Source of the DNA: Anaerolineales bacterium
GTDB lineage: Bacteria > Chloroflexota > Anaerolineae > Anaerolineales > UBA11858
Reading direction: 5' to 3'
Assembly (NCBI GenBank): GCA_028278545.1
Contig: JANQED010000018.1
Coordinates: 124,001-188,000 of the forward strand
Length of the DNA stretch: 64,000 nucleotides
In this document: positions 26,122 through 35,003 of the stretch, piece by piece
Numbering within the stretch: position 1 is the stretch's first letter
Layout of the letters: each line of letters opens with the position of its first letter
The notes under the pieces: generated by a model
The model's database searches: none
What the model saw: the letters and a program-made list of their open reading frames with translations, nothing else
Told to the model about the DNA's origin: nothing
Translations under genes and position numbers: made by a program

Positions 26122-27222
26122 ATGGGTCTAAAAATCGGCATCGTCGGATTGCCAAATGTCGGCAAGAGCACCGTCTTCAACGCGCTGACCGGCGCGCAGA
26201 ACGCCGAAGTCGCCAATTACCCCTTCTGCACAATCCAACCCAATCGGGCCATCGTACCACTGCGCGACCCGCGCCTGGAAAAGCTGCAAGCGCTGGTCGG
26301 CGTACCGAATATCATCTATGCCACCATTGAATTCGTCGATATCGCCGGATTGGTCAAAGGAGCCAGTCAGGGAGAGGGGTTGGGCAACCAATTCCTGGGA
26401 AATATCCGCGATGTAGATGCTATCGTACACGTTGTACGCTGCTTTGATGACCCCAATGTGGTCCATGTTTCTAGTGAGATCGATCCGCAGGAGGATATCG
26501 ACACGATCAATCTTGAACTGGTTATCGCCGACCTGGAACAACTGGAACGCAAGATCGACCGGCTGACCAGCGAGGTCAAAGGCGACAAAAAGCTCGTCCC
26601 GGTGATGGCGCTGGCCCAATCCTTGAAAGCGCACCTGGAGGCAGACATGCCAGTCTCCAGTTATCCAGAAAGAACAAGCGACATCTTCAAAACGCTGGTT
26701 CACGAATTGCGCTTTCTGACGGCAAAACCAGTCATCTTCGTCGCCAACGTGGATGAGGCCGGCCTGACCGAGGAGGGCCCGTACACAGGAGCCGTCAAAG
26801 AGATCGCTACCAGATACAACGCCGATTTCATAATCCTGTGTGCCAAACTTGAAGAAGAGATGGTCGATATGAACGCCGAGGAACGCGCCGAGTTCCTGCA
26901 ACTCGCCGGGGTCGAAGAGAGTGGTTTGAATCAAGTGGTCAGCAAGGGGTTCGCGGCGTTAAATCTGATCAGTTATTTCACCAAAAACGAGAACGAAGTG
27001 CGGGCATGGCATATCCCTAAGGGAACGACAGCCCCGAAAGCGGCAGGGGAAATCCACACCGACTTCGAACGCGGCTTCATCCGCGCCGAAGTTGCCTCGT
27101 ATGAGATCTTCGCAGAGCACGGCAGCGATGCGGCCCTAAAGGCCGCCGGGCAGATGCGTTCCGAGGGGAAAGACTATATCGTTCAGGATGGGGATGTGCT
27201 CTTGTTCCGCTTCAATTCTTGA
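26122..27222 (+). CDS. ychF: Obg-family ATPase/GTPase YchF
   Basis: 366 residues, normal YchF length. G1 is GIVGLPNVGKSTVFNAL near residue 4, and FVDIAGLVKGASQGEGLGN near 72 is the switch II. NVDEAGL takes the place of the usual NKxD (YchF lacks strict guanine specificity). The C-terminal TGS-like domain ends GKDYIVQDGDVLLFRF. YchF hydrolyses ATP, associates with ribosomes and influences stress responses. The ATG follows AAAGGA. Its 3' end overlaps that of the convergent CpXC gene by 11 bases. Confidence 0.97.
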   Translation: MGLKIGIVGLPNVGKSTVFNALTGAQNAEVANYPFCTIQPNRAIVPLRDPRLEKLQALVGVPNIIYATIEFVDIAGLVKGASQGEGLGNQFLGNIRDVDAIVHVVRCFDDPNVVHVSSEIDPQEDIDTINLELVIADLEQLERKIDRLTSEVKGDKKLVPVMALAQSLKAHLEADMPVSSYPERTSDIFKTLVHELRFLTAKPVIFVANVDEAGLTEEGPYTGAVKEIATRYNADFIILCAKLEEEMVDMNAEERAEFLQLAGVEESGLNQVVSKGFAALNLISYFTKNENEVRAWHIPKGTTAPKAAGEIHTDFERGFIRAEVASYEIFAEHGSDAALKAAGQMRSEGKDYIVQDGDVLLFRFNS

Positions 27223-28588
27223 AGCTTTTCTGCATGGATATGCGCAAGGCTGCGTTATACACTTTCTGCAAAGCATTCAACATTTCTTGCTGCTTTTCCC
27301 TGGCTTCACCTTTCGCGCTCTCGACGCTGGCTTGAATCTGTGTCATTAAGCCTGTCATTATCTCAAGCAGCCTGGCATTGACTTCATCTGCCTGGGAGCT
27401 CAACACCTTAACCAGCGCATCTTCGTCGTCAGCGATTTCCAAAAGATCATCGATCAACTCGAACTCAGGAGGCGCAGTGGCCTGCTCTTCGATAGCCGTC
27501 ATGATCTGCTGCAATTTGCTTGATCTATCCAGATCACCTGTCTCGCGAGCAGCCTCTAGGGCTTCAGTGAGGACCTGGACGAAGAACTCATCCACCGCAG
27601 CCATGTTGGCCTTTATGGTCCCCTCAATATCTTCAGCTTGCAGTAAGGTCTCGAGATTCTGGCGGGCAAGCTGCATCCGTTTTTCGACGGCTACGTCGAT
27701 CTCGCGCGTATAATCCAGCAGTTTTTCGCGCAGCTCCAAAAGGCGATTTTTTTCTTCACCCTGGCCGCGGTCAATTTTCTCACTTAGTTGTTGGAAGAAT
27801 TGATAATCCATTCCTGGGCGCGTCATCTGGACATAAGCACGCAGCCGGGATTCGTTCGGCGCATCGATAATCAGATCGAGAAGTTTCTCACGCGTAAGCT
27901 CCTCACCAATCTCTTCAAGCGCCTGACGGGCAGCCTGGATCTCTTCAGATTCGGCTTTGATCTCCGCCCCCAATGTGCTGTGCTCTAAGAGCACGTCCTG
28001 TAAATCTCGCAGGCTCTCCGCCGCCTCCTGATCGCTGCCAATCAACGCAGCTTCCGCCAAACGCGAGAACAAAGCGAAGAACTCCTCATCAATGAGTTCG
28101 TCCTCTTGACCAATGATTTCAACCCGCGCCTGCTCGGATGCCGTCATCAAACGCTGGATCAGGCTCATCTTCTTTTCCTGGGCTTCGATCATCTCTTTGG
28201 TGATCCCGTCAGCCTCGAGGATGGTTTCAACCAGGGACTTATGGGTGAGCATCGATTTCGGGCTAAACAGATACCCTTTGCGCTCTTCCTGGGGTAAGCT
28301 ATCTACAACTTTGTTGATCAATGGCCCGATAATGCGCTCCTGCTCATCGCGCGTCAGGCCTAACTCCGGCGGGACAAAGGTGAGCAGAAGTTCTTTTTCG
28401 GGATCATGGTAAACGATAGGTGTGGCTAGATTCCCCTGATATCCACAATGAGGGCATTGGGCAAAATTGGATACGCCAGAGATTAAAGCTTGCTTTGCCC
28501 GCGGGTCTTGAGCAACATCAAATAGTTGTTCAACATCAGCAGCAATGGGTTGACTACAGTTCGGGCAGTTGATTTGAGTTCTAGGCAT
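27212..28588 (-). CDS. CpXC domain protein with long coiled coils
   Basis: 458 residues. The N-terminal zinc-ribbon-like CpXC domain has CPNCSQPI at residue 8 and CPHCGYQG at 46, two CxxC pairs, followed by YHDPEKELLLTFVPPEL. The remainder is highly charged, rich in Glu, Gln and Leu, and predicted to be mostly helical with coiled coils. No membrane segment, catalytic motif or signal peptide. CpXC proteins are common in Chloroflexota and their role is unknown. The gene stands alone with its own promoter region. Confidence 0.8.
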   Translation of the reverse strand: MPRTQINCPNCSQPIAADVEQLFDVAQDPRAKQALISGVSNFAQCPHCGYQGNLATPIVYHDPEKELLLTFVPPELGLTRDEQERIIGPLINKVVDSLPQEERKGYLFSPKSMLTHKSLVETILEADGITKEMIEAQEKKMSLIQRLMTASEQARVEIIGQEDELIDEEFFALFSRLAEAALIGSDQEAAESLRDLQDVLLEHSTLGAEIKAESEEIQAARQALEEIGEELTREKLLDLIIDAPNESRLRAYVQMTRPGMDYQFFQQLSEKIDRGQGEEKNRLLELREKLLDYTREIDVAVEKRMQLARQNLETLLQAEDIEGTIKANMAAVDEFFVQVLTEALEAARETGDLDRSSKLQQIMTAIEEQATAPPEFELIDDLLEIADDEDALVKVLSSQADEVNARLLEIMTGLMTQIQASVESAKGEAREKQQEMLNALQKVYNAALRISMQKSFKN

Positions 28589-28687
28589 GAATCACTCCAC
28601 GGGTTTCAATTCTCTTCCAGGACCTTTACCATTATCACGGTTCAAGAATAGAACGGTTTGGATTTCTGTTATGCGCACAAATTCAGT

Positions 28688-28716
28688 ATTATAAAGGATA
28701 AAGTTCAAAAAAGAAC
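28688..28716 (-). promoter_or_regulatory. TATAAT and adjacent palindrome upstream of the CpXC gene
   Basis: On the minus strand TATAAT occupies 28693-28688, 100 bases before the ATG at 28588. Ten bases upstream lies the perfect palindrome GTTCTTTTTTGAAC (28716-28703), where a -35 or spacer-bound regulator would sit. It could be an operator. Confidence 0.4.
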
Positions 28717-28789
28717 CCCCACTGTCGCGGGTGAATGATGAATCATATATACGGTGTTCGCGTTCGTTGGAGTTCCTCTGACGCGGCCC

Positions 28790-30340
28790 TCAGCGTGGCA
28801 GAGAGAAACAAATGCGGGCCCCATCCCCAGGCCTGGGGTCCACCCAAATGCGGCCACCGTGAGCCTCAACGATAGCCCGTGTCAGATACAGCCCCAGGCC
28901 CGCCCCTTTCGTTGTACGGCTGGCCTCTTCTGCACGGTAAAAACGGTCGAAGATGTGGGGGATATCCCCGGGAGCAATGCCCGGCCCGTCATCCTGCACG
29001 CAGATAATCACCTGATCAGCGCGCACCTGGCCGCTGAGACGGATTTCCCCACCTTCAGGAGAGTACTTTATCGCATTGGACAACAAATTCGAGAGCACTT
29101 GTCCCAAACGACCTTCATCAGCCATGACTACCGGAAAATCACTCGGAAAATCAATCACGATGGTATGTTTAGATGTCTGAGTCTGAAAGCGATCAGCGAG
29201 GCGCTCGACGAAAGACTCGAAGGCCAGGTCGGTCAGGTTAAGTTTAATGCCACCGGCTTGTAGGCGGGAGGCATCCAACAGGTTCTCGATCAAAGAAGTC
29301 AGGTGATCGGCTTCTTCTTCGATCACTTCCAGGCTATCTTGGACTATCTCATCATCCCAAGATACATCATCGCGCCTGAGAGTGCCCGTATAGCCCTTAA
29401 TTAGGGCCACGGGAGTCTTCAGTTCATGGCTGATCACAGAAATGAAGGTGCTTTTTAGCTCTTCGGCTTCGCGGAAATGAGTGATGTCCCGGACAGTAGC
29501 GATGATGTTCAACAAGTTGCCTTCAGGAGAAATCAACGGAGCATAAGTAATCCCAACTGCCAAAGGGATACCGGATGGGCATTCGATATCGCCTTCAACA
29601 TACAGAGTGGCATGAGCGGTCAGGGGCCAGCCTCCCGCCTCAGCCTCCGACAGGGTTGTGCCCTGATCCCTTCGTATCCAGCGGATGATCTCGTCATGAG
29701 ATTTTCCCTGGATATTTTCTAGTTTCTCCCCCCACAGCTGGGCAAATGCCGGGTTGCAGCGCTCGATGGTTTGGTCAGGGGTCATAATCAGGATGCCATC
29801 AGCCGCCGAGTCAAGCAGCGCGTCAAGACGCTGTTTCTCACGCCGGATTTGAGAGTATAGTTGTGCGTTATGTACTGCGATGGCAGCCTGATCGGCAAAA
29901 CTTTGCAGCAGCGCGCGGTCATTACTGGAGAAAACAGTGCGATACGTTCTGAAAATGAAGGTCAGCCCAACGACACGCTGGTGAGCGATCAAGGGAAGCG
30001 CTACGCCTCGGAGCAAGTCATTGCTGACAGAACGCGTCAAGCTCTGCAAGAGACGGTTGATCTCCGGAAGCTCGAAGCGCGCCGGGTCTTCATAGTCGGG
30101 GACTTTGGCCAGCAACGGATTAATCTGTTGCAAGAATTCCGGGGTGAGGCCGTGGGAAACGGCAACCTTCCAGCCGCCACCTTCTCCCCGCAAAGCGATG
30201 ATCCCCGCCTGGCCGGCAAGCATCTCGACAGCCGCGCGCAAGATGCGCTCCATGAGCTTATCGAGCTCAAGCTCCTGAGTGATGGCACGAGCAATTTCAA
30301 GCAAATAGTCACGCTGGCGACTGCGAAAATCTGGAAGCAT
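28790..30340 (-). CDS. sensor histidine kinase, GAF-PAS-HisKA-HATPase
   Basis: 516 residues, no membrane segment, so a soluble sensor. A GAF domain covers about 15-160, a PAS domain about 175-285 (LLDSAADGILIMTPDQTIERC). HisKA has the phospho-His in SVISHELKTPVALIKGY near 301. The ATPase domain has LLSNAIKYSPEGG, CVQDDGPGIAPGD and TKGAGLGLYLTRAIVEAHGG. It probably phosphorylates a separate response regulator; none is adjacent. The single-domain receivers at 7740 and 33745 are candidates. It is divergent from tgt, with TATAAT at 30422-30417 on its strand. Confidence 0.93.
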   Translation of the reverse strand: MLPDFRSRQRDYLLEIARAITQELELDKLMERILRAAVEMLAGQAGIIALRGEGGGWKVAVSHGLTPEFLQQINPLLAKVPDYEDPARFELPEINRLLQSLTRSVSNDLLRGVALPLIAHQRVVGLTFIFRTYRTVFSSNDRALLQSFADQAAIAVHNAQLYSQIRREKQRLDALLDSAADGILIMTPDQTIERCNPAFAQLWGEKLENIQGKSHDEIIRWIRRDQGTTLSEAEAGGWPLTAHATLYVEGDIECPSGIPLAVGITYAPLISPEGNLLNIIATVRDITHFREAEELKSTFISVISHELKTPVALIKGYTGTLRRDDVSWDDEIVQDSLEVIEEEADHLTSLIENLLDASRLQAGGIKLNLTDLAFESFVERLADRFQTQTSKHTIVIDFPSDFPVVMADEGRLGQVLSNLLSNAIKYSPEGGEIRLSGQVRADQVIICVQDDGPGIAPGDIPHIFDRFYRAEEASRTTKGAGLGLYLTRAIVEAHGGRIWVDPRPGDGARICFSLPR

Positions 30341-30445
30341 ATCTTTGTTAGCAGCGACTCCTAACCAGTGGTTGATCGACTGCCTTTGACCTGACAGAAC
30401 CGTGATCGGCGGGGGAATTATATCACCCCAACCCGACCAATAAGG

Positions 30446-30462
30446 TATAATCTACGACCGCC
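30446..30462 (+). promoter_or_regulatory. TATAAT close to the tgt start
   Basis: TATAAT at 30446-30451 is followed by 11 bases and the ATG at 30463, giving at most a few bases of leader. No ribosome binding site fits in between. Confidence 0.5.
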
Positions 30463-31581
30463 ATGGTACAACCCTTCACCTTCGATTTGGTCGCCCAGGA
30501 CGGGCATGCCCGGGCCGGGATATTCCACACACCCCACGGAGAAATCCGCACCCCTGTTTTCGCTCCTGTCGGCACCCAAGGGACGGTCAAATCGCTCACA
30601 CCGTCACATCTAGAAGAGATCCAGGCCAATTTGATCCTGGCAAACACCTATCATTTGTACCTTCGTCCGGGGGATGAGCTCATTGCGGAGGTAGGAAGTC
30701 TGCATAGCTTCATGAACTGGCCTGGGCCCATCCTGACCGATTCAGGTGGTTTCCAGGTTTTTTCGTTAGCGGGGATTCGAGATATCGATGACGACGGCGT
30801 AACCTTCAAGAGCCATGTCGATGGCTCTACGCACCGCTTCACCCCCGAACGAGCCATTGCGATACAGGAAAATCTTGGGGCAGATATCATCATGGCATTC
30901 GATGAATGTGCTGAACCCTATGAACGTGCCTACAACGAACAAGCCATGGCTCGCACGCACGCCTGGGCAGAACGCTGCCTGAGGGCTAAAACCAGAGCGG
31001 ACCAGGCCTTGTTCGGCATCGTTCAAGGGGGTATCTTCCCCGACCTGAGAGCGCAATCAGCGGAGTTCATCACCTCGCTTGATTTCGCCGGAAATGCGAT
31101 AGGCGGTCTGTCGGTGGGGGAAACCAAAGAAGAAATGCACGCTATTTTGGAAACAGTAGACGGCATTCTTCCAGAAAACAAGCCTCGCTATTTGATGGGC
31201 GTCGGCACGCCTGATGATCTGGTCAACGGTATCTTAAGGGGGGTCGATATCTTCGACTGTGTTTTGCCCACCCGCCTGGCGCGGCACAAGGCCGCTTTCC
31301 ATGGCAGAGGGCGCATAAATATCGGCCAGGCGAAATACGCCACAGACCCCAATTCGCTCGTAGAGGATTGCTCTTGTTATACCTGCGAGAACTTTTCCAG
31401 AGCATATCTCCGGCATCTCATCAGCGTCAAAGAGATGCTTGGCTCCACGCTGCTTTCACTGCATAATTTACATACATTAATCCATTTAGCAGGGCAAATG
31501 CGCCAAGCAATTATCGATGGTAGCCTTGACGCTTTCCTCAAAAACTACTTCCAACAGCCTTCATCTCACATCGAACAGTGA
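30463..31581 (+). CDS. tgt: tRNA-guanine(34) transglycosylase
   Basis: 372 residues. The base Asp is in LTDSGGFQVFSL near residue 91, the nucleophile region is FDCVLPTRLARH near 263, and the zinc ligands are CSCYTC near 306 with a His in YLRHL. GIVQGGIFPDLR near 184 recognises the base. The enzyme exchanges guanine 34 of tRNA(Asp/Asn/His/Tyr) for preQ1. No other queuosine genes are near. The following uppP gene begins 4 bases after its stop. Confidence 0.97.
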   Translation: MVQPFTFDLVAQDGHARAGIFHTPHGEIRTPVFAPVGTQGTVKSLTPSHLEEIQANLILANTYHLYLRPGDELIAEVGSLHSFMNWPGPILTDSGGFQVFSLAGIRDIDDDGVTFKSHVDGSTHRFTPERAIAIQENLGADIIMAFDECAEPYERAYNEQAMARTHAWAERCLRAKTRADQALFGIVQGGIFPDLRAQSAEFITSLDFAGNAIGGLSVGETKEEMHAILETVDGILPENKPRYLMGVGTPDDLVNGILRGVDIFDCVLPTRLARHKAAFHGRGRINIGQAKYATDPNSLVEDCSCYTCENFSRAYLRHLISVKEMLGSTLLSLHNLHTLIHLAGQMRQAIIDGSLDAFLKNYFQQPSSHIEQ

Positions 31582-31585
31582 ACTC

Positions 31586-32404
31586 ATGACTCTACTTCAA
31601 TCCATCATCCTTGGCATTATCCAAGGAGCAACCGAGTTCCTCCCGATCTCCAGTTCGGGCCACCTTGTGCTCACACCACACCTCTTGGGCTGGGAAATCC
31701 CTGCTCGCGACAAGTTCGTCTTCGACGTGCTCCTTCAAGTTGCCACGCTGGCAGCGGTCGTGACTTATTTCTGGGATGATCTGTACAAGATCGCAGTGGC
31801 CTTTTTGAGAGGGCTTTGGCAGAAACAACCCTTTAGCGACCGCAACGCTCGTATGGGCTGGCTGCTTGGCCTGGCAACTGTTCCGGCCGGGGCGGCCTAT
31901 TTACTCTTTGCCGACACTTTTGAGCGCGCCTTCAGCAGTCCCCTGGCGACTTCCTTGCTCCTCTTTGGCACAGCAACCTTGCTGCTGATTGGAGAGCGAA
32001 TAGGGAAGCAGGAGCGTGATTTTACCAACATCAACTGGATTGACGCGATCATCGTAGGTGTTTTCCAGATTCTGGCGATCTTCCCCGGCATCTCCAGATC
32101 GGGAGCAACCATCACGGGCGGAATGACGCGCAACCTCGACCGTCAATCGGCAGCTCGTTTTTCTTTTCTGATCTCTTTCCCGGTTATGCTGGCCGCGGGC
32201 CTCATAGGCGTTATTGAACTCATCCAACTGCCCAACACCGCCTCCAGGATAGCGGTATTCCTCCCCGGCTTCATCACGGCAGCATTCGTCGGATACATCT
32301 CTATCCGCTGGTTGCTGCGTTTTCTCACACAGTGGCCGCTCTACGTGTTCGCCATCTACTGTGTGATTTTCGGTCTGATCAACATCGCCTTTCTCCTGCT
32401 TTAG
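31586..32404 (+). CDS. uppP: undecaprenyl-diphosphate phosphatase
   Basis: 272 residues, polytopic. The two UppP signatures are present: GATEFLPISSSGHLVL near residue 15 and AIFPGISRSGATITGG near 165. It dephosphorylates undecaprenyl diphosphate to recycle the lipid carrier for peptidoglycan and other envelope polymers. An upstream extension of the frame to 31517 overlaps tgt; the ATG at 31586 gives the normal N-terminus. Confidence 0.95.
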   Translation: MTLLQSIILGIIQGATEFLPISSSGHLVLTPHLLGWEIPARDKFVFDVLLQVATLAAVVTYFWDDLYKIAVAFLRGLWQKQPFSDRNARMGWLLGLATVPAGAAYLLFADTFERAFSSPLATSLLLFGTATLLLIGERIGKQERDFTNINWIDAIIVGVFQILAIFPGISRSGATITGGMTRNLDRQSAARFSFLISFPVMLAAGLIGVIELIQLPNTASRIAVFLPGFITAAFVGYISIRWLLRFLTQWPLYVFAIYCVIFGLINIAFLLL

Positions 32405-32405
32405 C

Positions 32406-33125
32406 ATGATGGCTATACGAAGATTACTTACTCTTCTCATCTTGCTGCTGGTTTCGGCTTGTGGAAGCTACGATTATGCACCCCCGCCTCCAACGCCGGA
32501 GCACTTGTCGATCATCCACACCCCGGCATTGGGATGGATGAGGGAACTTCTGCACCAATGCACGGTTGACCATCCAGAGGTTGCGCTGACCGTCGAGGAA
32601 CGGCCAGCTACCGCGCTCGAACTCGGGGCTGCCGAGGCGGTTCTCAAGCTGGGCCCTCCTCCCGAAGGCCTGGAAGGCCAGGTCACCCTGTTGGGCTGGG
32701 AGCAGATCGTGATCATCTCCGACCCCAACATAGCCCCCTCCCAACTCGAACTGCCAGATTTACAGCAGGTCTACACCTCATTAGCACCAGCTTACCAGGC
32801 CTGGAGCTATCCAGAAAATGACGAACTGCGAGTTATTTTCGACGAAGTTGTGCTCACCGGCAAAGAAATATCCCCCCACACGAAGATCGCCCCCAATCCG
32901 AGAGCGATGCTGGCATCCGTCGAAGGAGATTCCAACGCGGTCGGTTATATCCCCCAATCCTGGCTGGCCGAAGAAAACATTCAACTCATTCCAATCATCA
33001 AAGAGACCGGCGCTGCCTTACGACAACCAATCCTGGCTATCACCATGGGCCAGCCCGAGGGAGTCACGCGCACATTTTTAGCCTGTCTGACAGATGCGAT
33101 CTCCCAACACGGGAATTCCCAATAA
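32406..33125 (+). CDS. lipoprotein, PstS-like substrate-binding fold
   Basis: 239 residues with a lipoprotein signal (LLTLLILLLVSAC; Cys near residue 20). The rest resembles a phosphate-type periplasmic binding protein: LHQCTVDHPEVALTVEE, ELPDLQQVYTSL, then AMLASVEGDSNAVGYIPQSW near 166, the segment typical of PstS-like proteins. No ABC permease or ATPase is near, so ligand and partner are unknown. It begins one base after the uppP stop; lgt at 42119 would lipidate it. Confidence 0.75.
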   Translation: MMAIRRLLTLLILLLVSACGSYDYAPPPPTPEHLSIIHTPALGWMRELLHQCTVDHPEVALTVEERPATALELGAAEAVLKLGPPPEGLEGQVTLLGWEQIVIISDPNIAPSQLELPDLQQVYTSLAPAYQAWSYPENDELRVIFDEVVLTGKEISPHTKIAPNPRAMLASVEGDSNAVGYIPQSWLAEENIQLIPIIKETGAALRQPILAITMGQPEGVTRTFLACLTDAISQHGNSQ

Positions 33126-33169
33126 TCCCAAATGCCCGATTCCTGGGTTCCACCCGTTGCAAAGTTCCC

Positions 33170-33748
33170 CTAAACCGCCAGCTTCCCCCATAAAAACCAA
33201 AACGAATCCTCGGGAAACCCAGCCCTCAAATCGTGCTCCCAAAGGAAAGCTCCGGGGACGAATTGTGCACGCAGCTTTTGATCCAGTTTGGCTAGAAGAT
33301 CTGCTTCGCTTTCCGCTATTTGTTCCGTTCGTAGAATCAGCAACGCCAGAAAGACGCGCAAACGCACCTCATAGGCATAATAGGCCGCGTGTTCTTGAGG
33401 GTGGCGCTGTACTTCATCGAGATAATTCCCCCACTGACCCAAACGAGACCGAAATTCCCAGTTGGCCTTCTTCTCCCAGGCGACCCGCCACCGGGACTGA
33501 ACCGCCCCCAAACGATTGTCTAGCCGATCCACAGTGCTGGTTATTTGTGGGGAATCCGCCCGAGCACGGGACCGAGCCAAAGCAAGCAGCACCCCGCCCA
33601 ACGTCAGCTTGGGGTATGCCGTTCCCTCCGGAGAGGTATGACCGCTCAACGACCAGAATAATTCATCTGAGAGCAGATAAGCCCCCAGCTCTTCGATAGT
33701 TGCCTGGATATATCCCAGATCAAATTGCAGAGAGGCAGCCATGCTCAT
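33170..33748 (-). CDS. conserved-looking protein of unknown function coupled to a receiver gene
   Basis: 192 residues, not recognised. No signal peptide, membrane segment or cysteine motif. It is mostly alpha-helical with many Leu, Ala and charged residues (TLGGVLLALARSRARADS, then DRLDNRLGAVQSRWRVAWEK). Its ATG overlaps the stop of the receiver gene as ATGA, so the two are translationally coupled, which suggests a role as output or regulator of the receiver. It converges with the lipoprotein gene ending at 33125. Confidence 0.65.
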   Translation of the reverse strand: MSMAASLQFDLGYIQATIEELGAYLLSDELFWSLSGHTSPEGTAYPKLTLGGVLLALARSRARADSPQITSTVDRLDNRLGAVQSRWRVAWEKKANWEFRSRLGQWGNYLDEVQRHPQEHAAYYAYEVRLRVFLALLILRTEQIAESEADLLAKLDQKLRAQFVPGAFLWEHDLRAGFPEDSFWFLWGKLAV

Positions 33749-34143
33749 TTATGATGATCGGCCAGAACAGCTTCGATGGCGTCAATCAACTTCGCTGGTG
33801 TAGTAGGCTTGGTGAGATATCTGGCAATCCCCAATTCGCGTGCTTCAACTTGCTGATCAAAACCCGTAACGGCGGATAACATCACCACAGGAGGCGTAGG
33901 ATCTAACGCCACTTGCAGAGAACGCATAATATCAAAGCCGGATCGACCAGGCATCATCAAATCGAGCACAATGGCGTCAATCACCCCTCCGTTTTGATAA
34001 GTCTTTTGAACTCTGTCAGCAACTTCATCCCAAGAGGCGGCTGTAATTACCAAATATCCGGCCTTTCTTAACGCTAGACGCAACAGGGTCAGTGTCTCTC
34101 GCTCGTCATCGACGATCAAGACTGTCTTCGATGGTGGTGTCAT
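33745..34143 (-). CDS. single-domain response regulator (receiver)
   Basis: 132 residues. LIVDDERETLTLLRLAL at the N-terminus, phosphoacceptor Asp in AIVLDLMMPGRSGFD near residue 61, VVMLSAVTG and YLTKPTTPAKL. No output domain. GGAGATTAGGT precedes the ATG. Translationally coupled to the unknown protein at 33170. It is a second orphan receiver, similar in design to that at 7740. Confidence 0.9.
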   Translation of the reverse strand: MTPPSKTVLIVDDERETLTLLRLALRKAGYLVITAASWDEVADRVQKTYQNGGVIDAIVLDLMMPGRSGFDIMRSLQVALDPTPPVVMLSAVTGFDQQVEARELGIARYLTKPTTPAKLIDAIEAVLADHHK

Positions 34144-34227
34144 ACCTAATCTCCTCTCGCCATATTTTACTACCGTTGCTCAACTTTTTTGGGAAACTGA
34201 TGAAGTGCACAATCGACCCCATGTGTG

Positions 34228-34233
34228 TATAAT
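34228..34233 (+). promoter_or_regulatory. -10 box of the NBR1-Ig lipoprotein cluster
   Basis: TATAAT lies 35 bases before the ATG at 34269, with AGGAGC as ribosome binding site in between. The -35 hexamer is weak. It would drive all three tandem lipoprotein genes, which end at a single terminator. Confidence 0.5.
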
Positions 34234-34268
34234 ATTGTCACAGTATGAATTGAACTTAGGAGCAAACC

Positions 34269-34985
34269 ATGCAGAAAAAGATTTTCATGATCACTGCCGT
34301 CATACTGCTCATCAGCGGAGTAAGTGCGTGCGCCAGCCAACCGGCGGCTACCTCTGAAGTAAGTCATGGTGAGCAAGTGACATTTGCAGTTGAAACGGTA
34401 TACGCTCAGATAGCGCTGACTTCGGCAGCAGCCGAAGCCATGGCCACCCCAACCCCAGTACCCACAAACACCCCAGAGCCTACGCTGACCCCGACGATCG
34501 TCATACCGACCCCAACACCGACAGATGTATTTAGTGATACGACAACAGATGGCGCAGATGATGAAGCCGACACTGCTGTAGATGATACCCCTGCGCAAGA
34601 ACCCACACAACCTCCAAGCGCTGGAATGCCTTGTCACAAAGCAAACCTGGAGTATGAAACGATTCCAGATGGAACGGAGCTGGCCCCGGAAGTGAAATTC
34701 ATCAAAGTCTGGCGGATCAAGAATGTTGGCTCTTGCACATGGAACAAGGACTATTCGCTAAGGTTTTATGATGGCGACCTGCTTGGAGCCGAGGCTTCAA
34801 TCCTGCTCACTGACGAGGATATCCCCACCTGGGGCTATGCCAATATAGAAGTGCCCATGCAGGCACCTGCAAAATCAGGCGTATATAAAGGCTATTGGAA
34901 AATCGTCAGTGATACCGGAAAAATCTTTGGGGTTGGCCCAGATGGCAAAGGGTGGATCTGGATCGAGATCAAAGTCATCGAATAG
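34269..34985 (+). CDS. NBR1-Ig-like domain lipoprotein, copy 1
   Basis: 238 residues. A lipoprotein signal (ILLISGVSAC, Cys 22) is followed by a short helix (VETVYAQIALTSAAAEAMA), a Thr/Pro linker with acidic residues, and a C-terminal domain from about 118. The domain carries the NBR1-type Ig features: KVWRIKNVGSCTWNKDYSL, then VPMQAPAKSGVYKGYWKI and IWIEIKV. These beta-sandwich domains occur in Chloroflexota surface lipoproteins; their ligand is unknown. It is first of three tandem paralogues. Confidence 0.85.
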   Translation: MQKKIFMITAVILLISGVSACASQPAATSEVSHGEQVTFAVETVYAQIALTSAAAEAMATPTPVPTNTPEPTLTPTIVIPTPTPTDVFSDTTTDGADDEADTAVDDTPAQEPTQPPSAGMPCHKANLEYETIPDGTELAPEVKFIKVWRIKNVGSCTWNKDYSLRFYDGDLLGAEASILLTDEDIPTWGYANIEVPMQAPAKSGVYKGYWKIVSDTGKIFGVGPDGKGWIWIEIKVIE

Positions 34986-35003
34986 CGAATTTTTGGGTGT
35001 GTG

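Noticed and set aside
33094-33699. 201-codon plus-strand open frame
   Set aside because: Antisense to the coupled gene at 33170; low-complexity Pro/Arg composition and no start signal.
34170-34637. Minus-strand open frame over the first NBR1-Ig gene
   Set aside because: Shadow of the Thr/Pro linker codons; opposite strand of a gene with a clear signal peptide.
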